Shown here piece after piece: positions 1 to 5,365 of a DNA stretch of 6,274 nucleotides. The position numbers and the translations under genes are program-made. The DNA comes from Bacteroidales bacterium UBA3742 (GTDB lineage: Bacteria; Bacteroidota; Bacteroidia; Bacteroidales; Paludibacteraceae). The notes beneath the pieces are model-generated. The model had not been told where the DNA came from and searched no databases. It saw only the letters and a list, made by a program, of their open reading frames with translations. The stretch covers positions 1-6,274 of the forward strand of contig DFGU01000052.1 of NCBI GenBank assembly GCA_002371785.1. The letters are read 5' to 3'. Numbering within the stretch: position 1 is the stretch's first letter; every line of letters begins with the position of its first letter.

Positions 1-2
1 GA

Positions 3-329
3 CGAAAGGAGTTGGCGCAAAATATTCGACAACTGCAAGAAGCGCAGGATATTCGGCAGGAATTGGCTTGGGACGATTTTGCGGCCTTGTGCCTACAAAT
101 CGATAAGCGTTTTCACGGGCTGGCAAGCACTTTGCAGGCACAGGAATTGAACGAACAGGACGTGCGGATTTGCGTGCTGGTACTGATCGGACTAAGTCAT
201 AAGGAGATCGCGGAGATGCTGAACTGTTCGCCGAAGAGTATCGGTAAACTAAAAGATCTAACCGCCAAGAAATTAGGCGTTTCCGGCGGACAATTACAAG
301 AGAAACTACAAAATATAGCAATACTATGA
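3..329 (+). CDS. LuxR-like helix-turn-helix regulator, C-terminal part (5' end outside window)
   Basis: This is the 3' end of a probable transcription regulator. The frame is open to the left edge (the codons before the TTG at 12 read R-K-E), so the TTG is probably internal and the true start lies upstream. Counting from that TTG, residues 1-45 are charged and helical (QLQEAQDIRQELAWDDF), which looks like the end of a coiled coil. Residues about 46-90 form a LuxR/GerE-like helix-turn-helix: LNEQDVRICVLVLIGLSHKEIAEML, then NCSPKSIGKLKDLTAKKLGV, where the KEIAEML helix and the S-P-K-S-I recognition helix are clear. Family knowledge: Bacteroidota encode many proteins with TPR repeats, one membrane helix, a coiled coil and this type of C-terminal HTH, and this segment fits their ending. 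That the missing part has this layout is inference. The stop overlaps the next start by 4 bases, so the two genes are probably co-transcribed and translationally coupled. The regulatory target is unknown. Confidence 0.75.
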   Translation, partial: RKELAQNIRQLQEAQDIRQELAWDDFAALCLQIDKRFHGLASTLQAQELNEQDVRICVLVLIGLSHKEIAEMLNCSPKSIGKLKDLTAKKLGVSGGQLQEKLQNIAIL

Positions 330-2695
330 AAAGAATGATTTTTACGCTCATGCTTGCGATAGTAAGCAGCGGGTGGATGGCCAATGAGGCAAGCAATTGG
401 TGTATGCCGTCCGTTCGTACATTAACCGAACCATGGATTGAAGTAAACGGAACATTCCAAGCTGAAGGTTTTCCTTGCGAACCGGACGAAATATGTCCGC
501 CCTGCCTGACGATTGTGCTGGTAACAAGCGACAAAACGTATTATCTGGTAACGGATGACGGACAACTGATTGAGTATCTGGATACAATCCAATTGGGCAC
601 AAAGGCAACCGTTTCCGGCATTCCGTTCGCGCATGGCAGTTATGACTACATCCAAGTGAGCCATATTGAGACAGACCAGACATCACAACTTCCTTCCCTC
701 TGCGATGAGTGGAATGTACTGGAGCACCTGGCTGCTTTAGGACCAGACTATGAAAGTTTCAGCACGTTGCATTTCCGTTTGACCACGGATACTATAATCA
801 ATGCGACGCGTTATGTGAAATTAGAGCAAGACGGAATATATAAAGGTGCTATGCGTGAAGGAACGAATGCCGACATCTACTATGTGCCGAATCATAGCAC
901 AAACGAATATCTGCTTTATGCCTTTAATGCGCAAGTGGGGGACAGTTTAGAGAATCTGTGGTTCGGGGCGAACGAAATCGATCGTTTCATTATCAAGAGT
1001 GCGACAGTTGTTAATATAGAATCCACTACGCCAAGAAAATTCACCATAGGTTTTGAGTGGCAATCCGTTTATTCATACGCCGCGATAAACGACACATCGG
1101 AAATTATGTATGCCGAATTGGTCTGGCTGGAAGGTGTAGGCTTCCAGTTTGGCGGTCCGCTAAGTTACGAGTGTCCTTTTGATTGTGCAGGAGGTCCGGG
1201 GCTGCTAACTCTATGCGCCTACAAGAATGGTGAAAAGGTGTATGCAGACCCATATTGGAATGAAAAAGTAGGCTGTGAATACAACAGACATACTCTCCCT
1301 TCTCTATGCGATGAGTGGAATGTTTGGCATGAGACTTTCTCCTGGCCAGGAGGATATAATACATTCAAGTATTTTCTTTCCACAGATACCATCATCAATG
1401 GTAAACAATATGTAAAATTGGCTTCTGACAAAGATTATCCTTATTGCGGAGCTTTTCGTGAGGATAACAATGCGAACATCTATTATATTCCGTCAGGTAG
1501 TACGCATGAATATTTGATTTATGCGTTTAACGCACAAGTAGGAGACACTTTGTCTAATCTGTGGGTCGGTGGATTTGGAGAAGATTACCAAGGTGTAGTA
1601 CAAGCAATTAGTAATGGAAGTCCGAGAATTTTCATCATAGGCGTTAAGTTTTATGAAAATTCTGAATACTATTCCCCTATCCGATGGATAGAAGGGGTCG
1701 GCTCTCCGGAAACACCGATGGGTTTAGCCGTTGTTCCTACTGTTCCGGCAGATATAGGCGTTTACACACTCCTCTGCGCGTACAAAAACGGCGAACATAT
1801 ATATACATCTGATTTGGGAGAGCAATATGGATGTGAGTACAGCACTCAGGATGAGAAAAAAAAGATAATCGGCACATGGCAAGTGTACAAAGAAACTCTT
1901 AGCGGTAACGATTATAACGAGCATGGCGAGATTGAATATCTCTCAAGAACGCGGGATGTGAATGATAGCCCTACTTATAATTTTGACGACAGCACACTGC
2001 TGATTGTTTGTCCGACATGCTATTACACCCCGAAACACTATGTATTAACCCCGAAGGGCCCAACGACATGGAATCTATGGGTCGAGAATATGTTTACCAT
2101 TCAGCAGAAGCCGAGCGATCCTGCTGAAGGAGGCTTCTCTACCATTACTATTCACCAACTTACCGGCAATCTGATGGAATGGGAATATATCGCTTATGGC
2201 GGCGATGAGGGACCGATTACTTATTATCAGTACTTAAGGCGTGTCGGTACACAAGACAGTGACACTATCCCTCTGTATGCGCAAGACGACTCGGGTTCTT
2301 CGACCGTTGATCCTGTGGATCCGAACCAAGTGATTGCAACGCTCAAGGGTGATGAACTGACGATTCGGGATAACTCGGGAGAGGAAATTATGATGGCCTT
2401 GAGTCTGAGTGAGGGAGAAGCGTCGGTGCCGGCATTCAACCGTGTACAGCGGACGCAGTCCTTCCGAAACGAGTTGACCGTTACGCTGACGGAAGAGGGA
2501 CTGTATAGGTTGGAGTTAAGCAATCCTAGTTGGGAATATACCATCTATGGTACCTTCCGTTACCCGCAACGACATGATGCGATAGACCAGACGTTAGTTG
2601 TACCTGCGGCGCAGAAGATTCTCCGCAACGGGCAGCTGTTGATCCGGATAGGTGATAAGGTCTATACGGTACATGGAACGGAAGTAGGGGAGTAG
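326..2695 (+). CDS. Large secreted protein with two tandem modules, a lipocalin-like domain and a sorting-like C-terminal tail
   Basis: This is a 789-residue exported protein of unknown function. Residues 1-22 look like a signal peptide (MKRM, then hydrophobic IFTLMLAIV, with cleavage plausible between 16 and 22); no lipobox precedes Cys26, so a lipoprotein is unlikely. Residues 35-115 form a small beta-rich domain with a CPPC motif (57-60). Two related modules follow, about 122-320 and 324-506, each beginning LPSLCDEWNV, containing YAFNAQVGD and ending LCAYKNGE...GCEY. Residues about 511-640 (KKKIIGTWQVYKE to YYQYLRRV) resemble a lipocalin-like domain. A linker with SSTVDPVDP leads to a final beta-rich region (668-789) ending KILRNGQLLIRIGDKVYTVHGTEV, similar to short tails on secreted Bacteroidales proteins. 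Surface delivery by a type IX-like route is possible but inferred. The ATG overlaps the upstream stop (ATGA) and has no Shine-Dalgarno, which suggests translational coupling. A terminator follows 24 bases after the stop. No catalytic motif was recognised. Confidence 0.88.
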   Translation: MKRMIFTLMLAIVSSGWMANEASNWCMPSVRTLTEPWIEVNGTFQAEGFPCEPDEICPPCLTIVLVTSDKTYYLVTDDGQLIEYLDTIQLGTKATVSGIPFAHGSYDYIQVSHIETDQTSQLPSLCDEWNVLEHLAALGPDYESFSTLHFRLTTDTIINATRYVKLEQDGIYKGAMREGTNADIYYVPNHSTNEYLLYAFNAQVGDSLENLWFGANEIDRFIIKSATVVNIESTTPRKFTIGFEWQSVYSYAAINDTSEIMYAELVWLEGVGFQFGGPLSYECPFDCAGGPGLLTLCAYKNGEKVYADPYWNEKVGCEYNRHTLPSLCDEWNVWHETFSWPGGYNTFKYFLSTDTIINGKQYVKLASDKDYPYCGAFREDNNANIYYIPSGSTHEYLIYAFNAQVGDTLSNLWVGGFGEDYQGVVQAISNGSPRIFIIGVKFYENSEYYSPIRWIEGVGSPETPMGLAVVPTVPADIGVYTLLCAYKNGEHIYTSDLGEQYGCEYSTQDEKKKIIGTWQVYKETLSGNDYNEHGEIEYLSRTRDVNDSPTYNFDDSTLLIVCPTCYYTPKHYVLTPKGPTTWNLWVENMFTIQQKPSDPAEGGFSTITIHQLTGNLMEWEYIAYGGDEGPITYYQYLRRVGTQDSDTIPLYAQDDSGSSTVDPVDPNQVIATLKGDELTIRDNSGEEIMMALSLSEGEASVPAFNRVQRTQSFRNELTVTLTEEGLYRLELSNPSWEYTIYGTFRYPQRHDAIDQTLVVPAAQKILRNGQLLIRIGDKVYTVHGTEVGE
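689..1285 (+). repeat. Internal module copy 1 of the secreted protein
   Basis: This encodes residues about 122-320. Shared landmarks with copy 2 are LPSLCDEWNV, TDTIIN, YVKL, GA-REG/D-NA-IYY, YLLYAFNAQVGDSL, NLW, W-EGVG, LCAYKNGE and GCEY. The 17 bases at 701-717 are identical to 1307-1323, an offset of 606 bp (202 codons). Even cysteine spacing (LCDEW, LCAYK, GCEY) suggests a folded extracellular unit. The role is unknown. Confidence 0.85.
1295..1843 (+). repeat. Internal module copy 2 of the secreted protein
   Basis: This encodes residues about 324-506. It aligns with copy 1 throughout but is some 16 residues shorter: copy 1 carries extra residues in its second half, including a cysteine-containing YECPFDCAGG stretch that copy 2 lacks. 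Similarity at both protein and DNA level indicates in-frame tandem duplication, followed by divergence. Confidence 0.85.
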
Positions 2696-2718
2696 TTTCC
2701 GAAAAGATATATTGGGAT

Positions 2719-2759
2719 AAAAGAATCGACATTTCCTTGTGAGTGTCGATTCTTTTTTT
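2719..2759 (+). terminator. Intrinsic terminator of the regulator/secreted-protein unit
   Basis: A perfect 13-bp stem (AAAAGAATCGACA at 2719-2731 with TGTCGATTCTTTT at 2744-2756) closes a 12-base loop and runs into seven T residues (2753-2759). It begins 24 bases after the stop of the secreted protein. The A-run on the left arm means it could also act on the minus strand, but no minus-strand gene approaches it. Confidence 0.9.
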
Positions 2760-2798
2760 ATGTAATCATGGTTCTATTGGCGCTTTGTGAAAGTATGA

Positions 2799-2908
2799 AG
2801 CATATATTGAGCATATATTGAGGATATATTGAGGATATATTCAGCATATATTGAGCATACGTTGAGCACCCATTGAGCACCCATTCAGCATCCATTGAGC
2901 ATCCATTG
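2799..2908. repeat. Ten 11-bp tandem repeats (AGCATATATTG type)
   Basis: Ten units of exactly 11 bp run without any insertion or deletion. Units 1, 2 and 5 are AGCATATATTG; units 3 and 4 have AGG in place of AGC; unit 6 is AGCATACGTTG; units 7 and 8 carry AGCACCCATT; units 9 and 10 are AGCATCCATTG. Units 4 and 8 end in C instead of G. The invariant frame is AG-N-A-NNN-TT. The array starts about 40 bp past the terminator and is not coding: the period is not a multiple of three and most unit junctions contain TGA. The spacing is close to one DNA helical turn. It may be a minisatellite grown by slippage or a multi-site binding region; the sequence does not decide between them. Confidence 0.9.
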
Positions 2909-3052
2909 GAGGCTAAAGGAAAAGAGGTGTATGCGGGGAAAGGAGAATGTCATGGATAATTGGTTGAAAGTCGATATATGAAAGGTGCTCTATCTGGTCT
3001 CTCTGTGGGGAAGATAGATCCGCCATGCATAGGCGGATACAAAACATAATAC
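2909..3052. other. Non-coding stretch between repeat array and second terminator
   Basis: No credible ORF lies here. The stretch is rich in purines at first (to about 2950) and then contains TCTATCT (2989-2995), complementary to AGATAGA (3012-3018), and the hairpin at 3018-3038; these two pairings share base 3018. Because it leads directly into an intrinsic terminator with no ORF of its own, it could be the body of a small RNA. I see no good TAnnTTTG promoter here and do not recognise a known RNA family. Confidence 0.35.
3018..3038. repeat. Small hairpin, 7-bp stem
   Basis: ATCCGCC (3018-3024) and GGCGGAT (3032-3038) form a perfect 7-bp, GC-rich stem with loop ATGCATA. It is not followed by a T-run, so it is not itself a terminator. 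It lies 14 bases before the terminator at 3053 and would be the penultimate hairpin of any transcript ending there. Confidence 0.6.
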
Positions 3053-3082
3053 AAAAAATCGCTCAAACGGGCGATTTTTTTT
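3053..3082 (+). terminator. Intrinsic terminator with AAAC tetraloop, no obvious gene upstream
   Basis: A 12-bp stem (AAAAAATCGCTC at 3053-3064 with GGGCGATTTTTT at 3069-3080, one T-G wobble) closes loop AAAC and ends in eight T residues (3075-3082). It is a textbook rho-independent terminator. The nearest upstream gene already has its own terminator about 300 bp earlier, so this one either serves as a backup or ends an unannotated transcript. The A-run also allows minus-strand function. Confidence 0.85.
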
Positions 3083-3159
3083 GCATTTATGCAATTTTAT
3101 TTGCCGGGGGAAATTGGAATCGTACATTCGGCACGCCCCTTCCCCTTTGTACCATCCTA

Positions 3160-3200
3160 GGCGGAGGCCGCTCCTTCCGAAAGCGGAAGGACGCTCCGCC
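3160..3200. repeat. Long GC-rich hairpin upstream of dnaN
   Basis: The outer stem GGCGGAG (3160-3166) pairs with CTCCGCC (3194-3200). The inner stem CCTTCCG (3173-3179) pairs with CGGAAGG (3184-3190) around loop AAAG, extended by T3172-A3191 and by CG (3169-3170) with CG (3192-3193). Only a few bases are left bulged. No T-run follows on either strand, so it is not a standard terminator. It sits in a GC-rich island between an AT-rich terminator and the AT-rich dnaN promoter. The function is unknown. Confidence 0.75.
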
Positions 3201-3296
3201 CCCCGAATTTACGGTCGCAGTATCCTGCAACCGGCACCTAATTAGTCCAAAAAATTATAAAAATGCACGCAATTTTACTTTTTTTGCCCTAATTAT

Positions 3297-3327
3297 TTGC
3301 ACAATTGATTATTTTGTTGTAAATTTG
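3297..3327 (+). promoter_or_regulatory. Bacteroidota-type promoter of dnaN
   Basis: TAAATTTG at 3320-3327 matches the Bacteroidota -7 element TAnnTTTG exactly. A TTG (3297-3299) lies 20 bases upstream, in the position of the -33 element. Transcription would start near 3333-3336, giving a leader of about 50 bases before the dnaN ATG. The surroundings are strongly AT-rich, as expected of a promoter. The next two genes have no evident promoter of their own, so this one probably drives the whole cluster. Confidence 0.7.
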
Positions 3328-3386
3328 CACGCTAAATTATATTTAGACGATAAACACGCATATAATAACTTAAAAGAATTACGCAT

Positions 3387-4511
3387 ATGAAATTTAATGT
3401 TTCCAGTTCGAAATTGTTTGCACAGTTGCAGGCAGTGAACCGTGTTATCATGGCGAAGAACAGCCTCGCCATCCTCGAAGATGTATTGTTTGACCTGCAG
3501 GGCAACGTACTGACCCTGACCGCTTCCGACGGCGAGACGACGATCCGTACCTCGCTGGACGTAGAGAACGCACAGGGCGAAGGTAAGGTAGCCAGCGGCG
3601 CCAAGCTGCTGCTCGACACGCTCAAGGAGTTCTCGGAGCAGCCGCTGAGCTTCGACATCGACGACCAGAACTTCGGCGTAAACATCACCTCGTCGAACGG
3701 TACGTACTCGTTTGTAGGCGTAGCCGGACGTGAGTATCCCGAGATGCCTGCTGAGGAGCAGGACGTGAACCGCTTCGCTATGCCGGCACAGACCCTGCTG
3801 GATGCTATCAACAAGACGATATTCTGCACCGCTGACGACGAGTTGCGTCCGGTGATGAACGGTATATTGTTCGACCTGAACGAGGAGCAGCTGACCCTCG
3901 TCGCTACTGATGCACAGCGACTGGTTCGTTACATCAACCGCGACATTAAGGGTGTAGCTCCGCAGAGCTTTATCCTGCCGAAGAAGCCGGCTACCATCCT
4001 GCGTGCCATCCTGGGTAAGGAGGAGGACGAGGCCGTGATCCGCTTCGGTCAGAAGAACGCCCGCTTCACCTTCGGTCGCACCGAGATCGTGTGCCGTCAG
4101 ATCGAGGGACGTTACCCCAACTACAACGCCGTGATCCCGCAGATCAACCAGAACGAGGTGACCGTAGATCGTCAGACGATCGTCAACGCCTGCAAGCGTG
4201 TAGCCGTTTTTGCTAACTCGGGTACGTCGCTGCTGAAACTGGCGCTGAGCGAGAACACCATCAAGATCTCGGCACAGGATATTGACTTCTCGACTTCCGC
4301 CGAAGAGACCATCGCATGCAGCTACAACGGTACGCCGATGGCTATCGGATTCAAGGCGCCGTTCCTGATCGACATCCTGCAGGCTGTGACCTCCGACGAC
4401 GTGCTGATCCGCCTGGCTGATCCTGCTCGCGCCGGACTGATCCTGCCGAGTGAAGAACCCGAGAACCAGGAGCTGCTCATGCTGCTCATGCCGATGCTGC
4501 TGAATGACTAA
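3387..4511 (+). CDS. dnaN: DNA polymerase III beta subunit (sliding clamp)
   Basis: This encodes the dimeric ring that encircles DNA and tethers the replicative polymerase and other clamp-binding proteins in the cytoplasm. At 374 residues it has the full family length. The three clamp domains run in order, roughly 1-125, 126-250 and 251-374. Recognisable motifs are ELRPVMNGILF (152-162), the ATDAQRL stretch (173-179), EGRYPNY (240-246) and the C-terminal LLMLLMPMLLND. The MPM segment forms part of the partner-binding pocket in the family (E. coli ends MPMRL). The ATG at 3387 gives the normal N-terminus MKFNVSSSKL; there is no Shine-Dalgarno, only an A-rich leader, as is usual in Bacteroidota. 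It is preceded by a matching promoter and followed on the same strand by an exonuclease, with a heptamer repeat array in between. The gene is visibly more GC-rich than its upstream region. Confidence 0.97.
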   Translation: MKFNVSSSKLFAQLQAVNRVIMAKNSLAILEDVLFDLQGNVLTLTASDGETTIRTSLDVENAQGEGKVASGAKLLLDTLKEFSEQPLSFDIDDQNFGVNITSSNGTYSFVGVAGREYPEMPAEEQDVNRFAMPAQTLLDAINKTIFCTADDELRPVMNGILFDLNEEQLTLVATDAQRLVRYINRDIKGVAPQSFILPKKPATILRAILGKEEDEAVIRFGQKNARFTFGRTEIVCRQIEGRYPNYNAVIPQINQNEVTVDRQTIVNACKRVAVFANSGTSLLKLALSENTIKISAQDIDFSTSAEETIACSYNGTPMAIGFKAPFLIDILQAVTSDDVLIRLADPARAGLILPSEEPENQELLMLLMPMLLND

Positions 4512-4561
4512 CGGTCGTTGGTCGTTGGTCGTTAGTCGTTAGACATTAGTCGTTAGTCATT
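4503..4561 (+). repeat. Inverted repeat linking the dnaN stop to the heptamer array
   Basis: AATGACTAACG (4503-4513), which contains the dnaN stop codon, is the exact reverse complement of CGTTAGTCATT at 4551-4561, and the same sequence recurs at 4565-4575. In RNA the end of dnaN could pair with either copy as an 11-bp stem, and with shorter matches to the GTCGTTA-type units. No T-run follows, so a standard terminator is unlikely. Confidence 0.65.
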
Positions 4562-4590
4562 AGTCGTTAGTCATTAGTCGTTAGTCGTTA
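4514..4590. repeat. Eleven 7-bp tandem repeats (GTCGTTA type)
   Basis: The units are, in order: GTCGTTG twice, GTCGTTA twice, GACATTA, GTCGTTA, GTCATTA, GTCGTTA, GTCATTA, then GTCGTTA twice, 77 bp with no indels. A further GACAAAT resembles a decayed unit. The array fills nearly all of the 92-bp gap between dnaN and the exonuclease. Seven is coprime to three, and TAG spans most unit junctions, so the array places stops in all three + frames; the minus strand (TAACGAC) likewise carries TAA in all frames. It would be transcribed as the spacer of the operon. Confidence 0.92.
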
Positions 4591-4603
4591 GACAAATACA
4601 AAA

Positions 4604-5362
4604 ATGAAACTGAAACTGGAACGGCCGCTGGTCTTCTTTGATCTGGAGACTACCGGCGTCAACATAGGTACCGACCGCATCGTAGAGATCAGCTACTACA
4701 AGGTCTTCCCCAACGGTAACGCCGAGGGCAAGACCCTGCGCGTCAATCCGGGTATGCATATCCCCGAAGAGGCTTCAGCGGTGCATGGCATCTACGACGA
4801 GGACGTGAAGGATTGTCCCCGCTTCGAGGCGATAGCTCCGGAGATCGCACAGGTCATCGCCGACAGCGACCTGGCCGGCTACAACAGCAATTTCTTCGAC
4901 GTGCCCCTGCTGGCCGAGGAAATGCTGCGCGCCAAGGTGCAGGTGGACCTGAGGAGCAAGAAACTCATCGATGCCTTCCAGATCTTCCGCAAGAACGAAC
5001 CGCGCAACTTGACGGCGGCGTATAAGTTCTACTGCGGCAAGAACCTGGACGATGCCCACTCGGCACAGGCCGACACGATGGCGACCTACGAGGTGCTGCT
5101 GGCCCAGTTGGAGCGCTATCCCGACGTGCCGGATACGGTGGCCGAACTGGACGCGTACACCCGCGGCGAACAGCAGTACGCCGACTTCGCGGGACGTATC
5201 GCCTACGACAAGGACGGCGTGGAGGTCTTCAACTTCGGCAAGCACAAAGGGCTGCGCGTGCGTGACGTCTTCCGTCGCGACCCCAGCTACTACGCTTGGC
5301 TGATGAATACCGACTTCCCGGCCTATACCAAACAAGTATTTACTCGTATTTACGCTTCCTAA
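4604..5362 (+). CDS. DEDDh 3'-5' exonuclease (DnaQ/epsilon-like) with ExoX-like C-terminal domain
   Basis: This is a 252-residue 3'-5' exonuclease of the DnaQ superfamily, expected to remove nucleotides from DNA 3' ends with two metal ions. The catalytic set is complete: FDLETTG (D13, E15), D99 in YNSNFFD, and H152 and D157 in AHSAQAD, which is the DEDDh arrangement. The N-terminal domain spans about 7-170. After a linker, residues 207-250 (FNFGKHKG at 209-216, then YYAWLM) match the small C-terminal domain found in ExoX-like nucleases. No polymerase or helicase part is present, so it could be a proofreading-type subunit or a separate repair nuclease. The ATG at 4604 gives MKLKLERPLVFFDLETTG, a normal N-terminus; it lacks a Shine-Dalgarno and follows the heptamer array by 13 bases. 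The position after dnaN supports a replication or repair role. The next gene begins 3 bases after its stop. Confidence 0.92.
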   Translation: MKLKLERPLVFFDLETTGVNIGTDRIVEISYYKVFPNGNAEGKTLRVNPGMHIPEEASAVHGIYDEDVKDCPRFEAIAPEIAQVIADSDLAGYNSNFFDVPLLAEEMLRAKVQVDLRSKKLIDAFQIFRKNEPRNLTAAYKFYCGKNLDDAHSAQADTMATYEVLLAQLERYPDVPDTVAELDAYTRGEQQYADFAGRIAYDKDGVEVFNFGKHKGLRVRDVFRRDPSYYAWLMNTDFPAYTKQVFTRIYAS

Positions 5363-5365
5363 TAT

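Noticed and set aside
2799..2908. CRISPR array
   Set aside because: The units are 11 bp and contiguous, with no spacers and no cas genes nearby. The same reasoning excludes the 7-bp array at 4514-4590.
3081..3094. Palindrome TTGCAT-TT-ATGCAA after the second terminator
   Set aside because: It is short, AT-rich and overlaps the terminator T-run, so it may easily arise by chance. No operator role can be supported.
2799..3386. Replication origin with iterons next to dnaN
   Set aside because: There is no dnaA or rep gene, and I see no TTATCCACA-type DnaA boxes. Tandem repeats plus AT-rich DNA are not sufficient evidence.
3025..3390. 121-codon open frame on the + strand upstream of dnaN
   Set aside because: It runs through a hairpin loop, an intrinsic terminator, the GC hairpin and the dnaN promoter. 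Its translation has no domain-like pattern and no ribosome-binding context.
3332..3829. 165-codon minus-strand frame opposite the start of dnaN
   Set aside because: It overlaps the dnaN N-terminus and promoter. The product is low-complexity, rich in serine, and lacks support.
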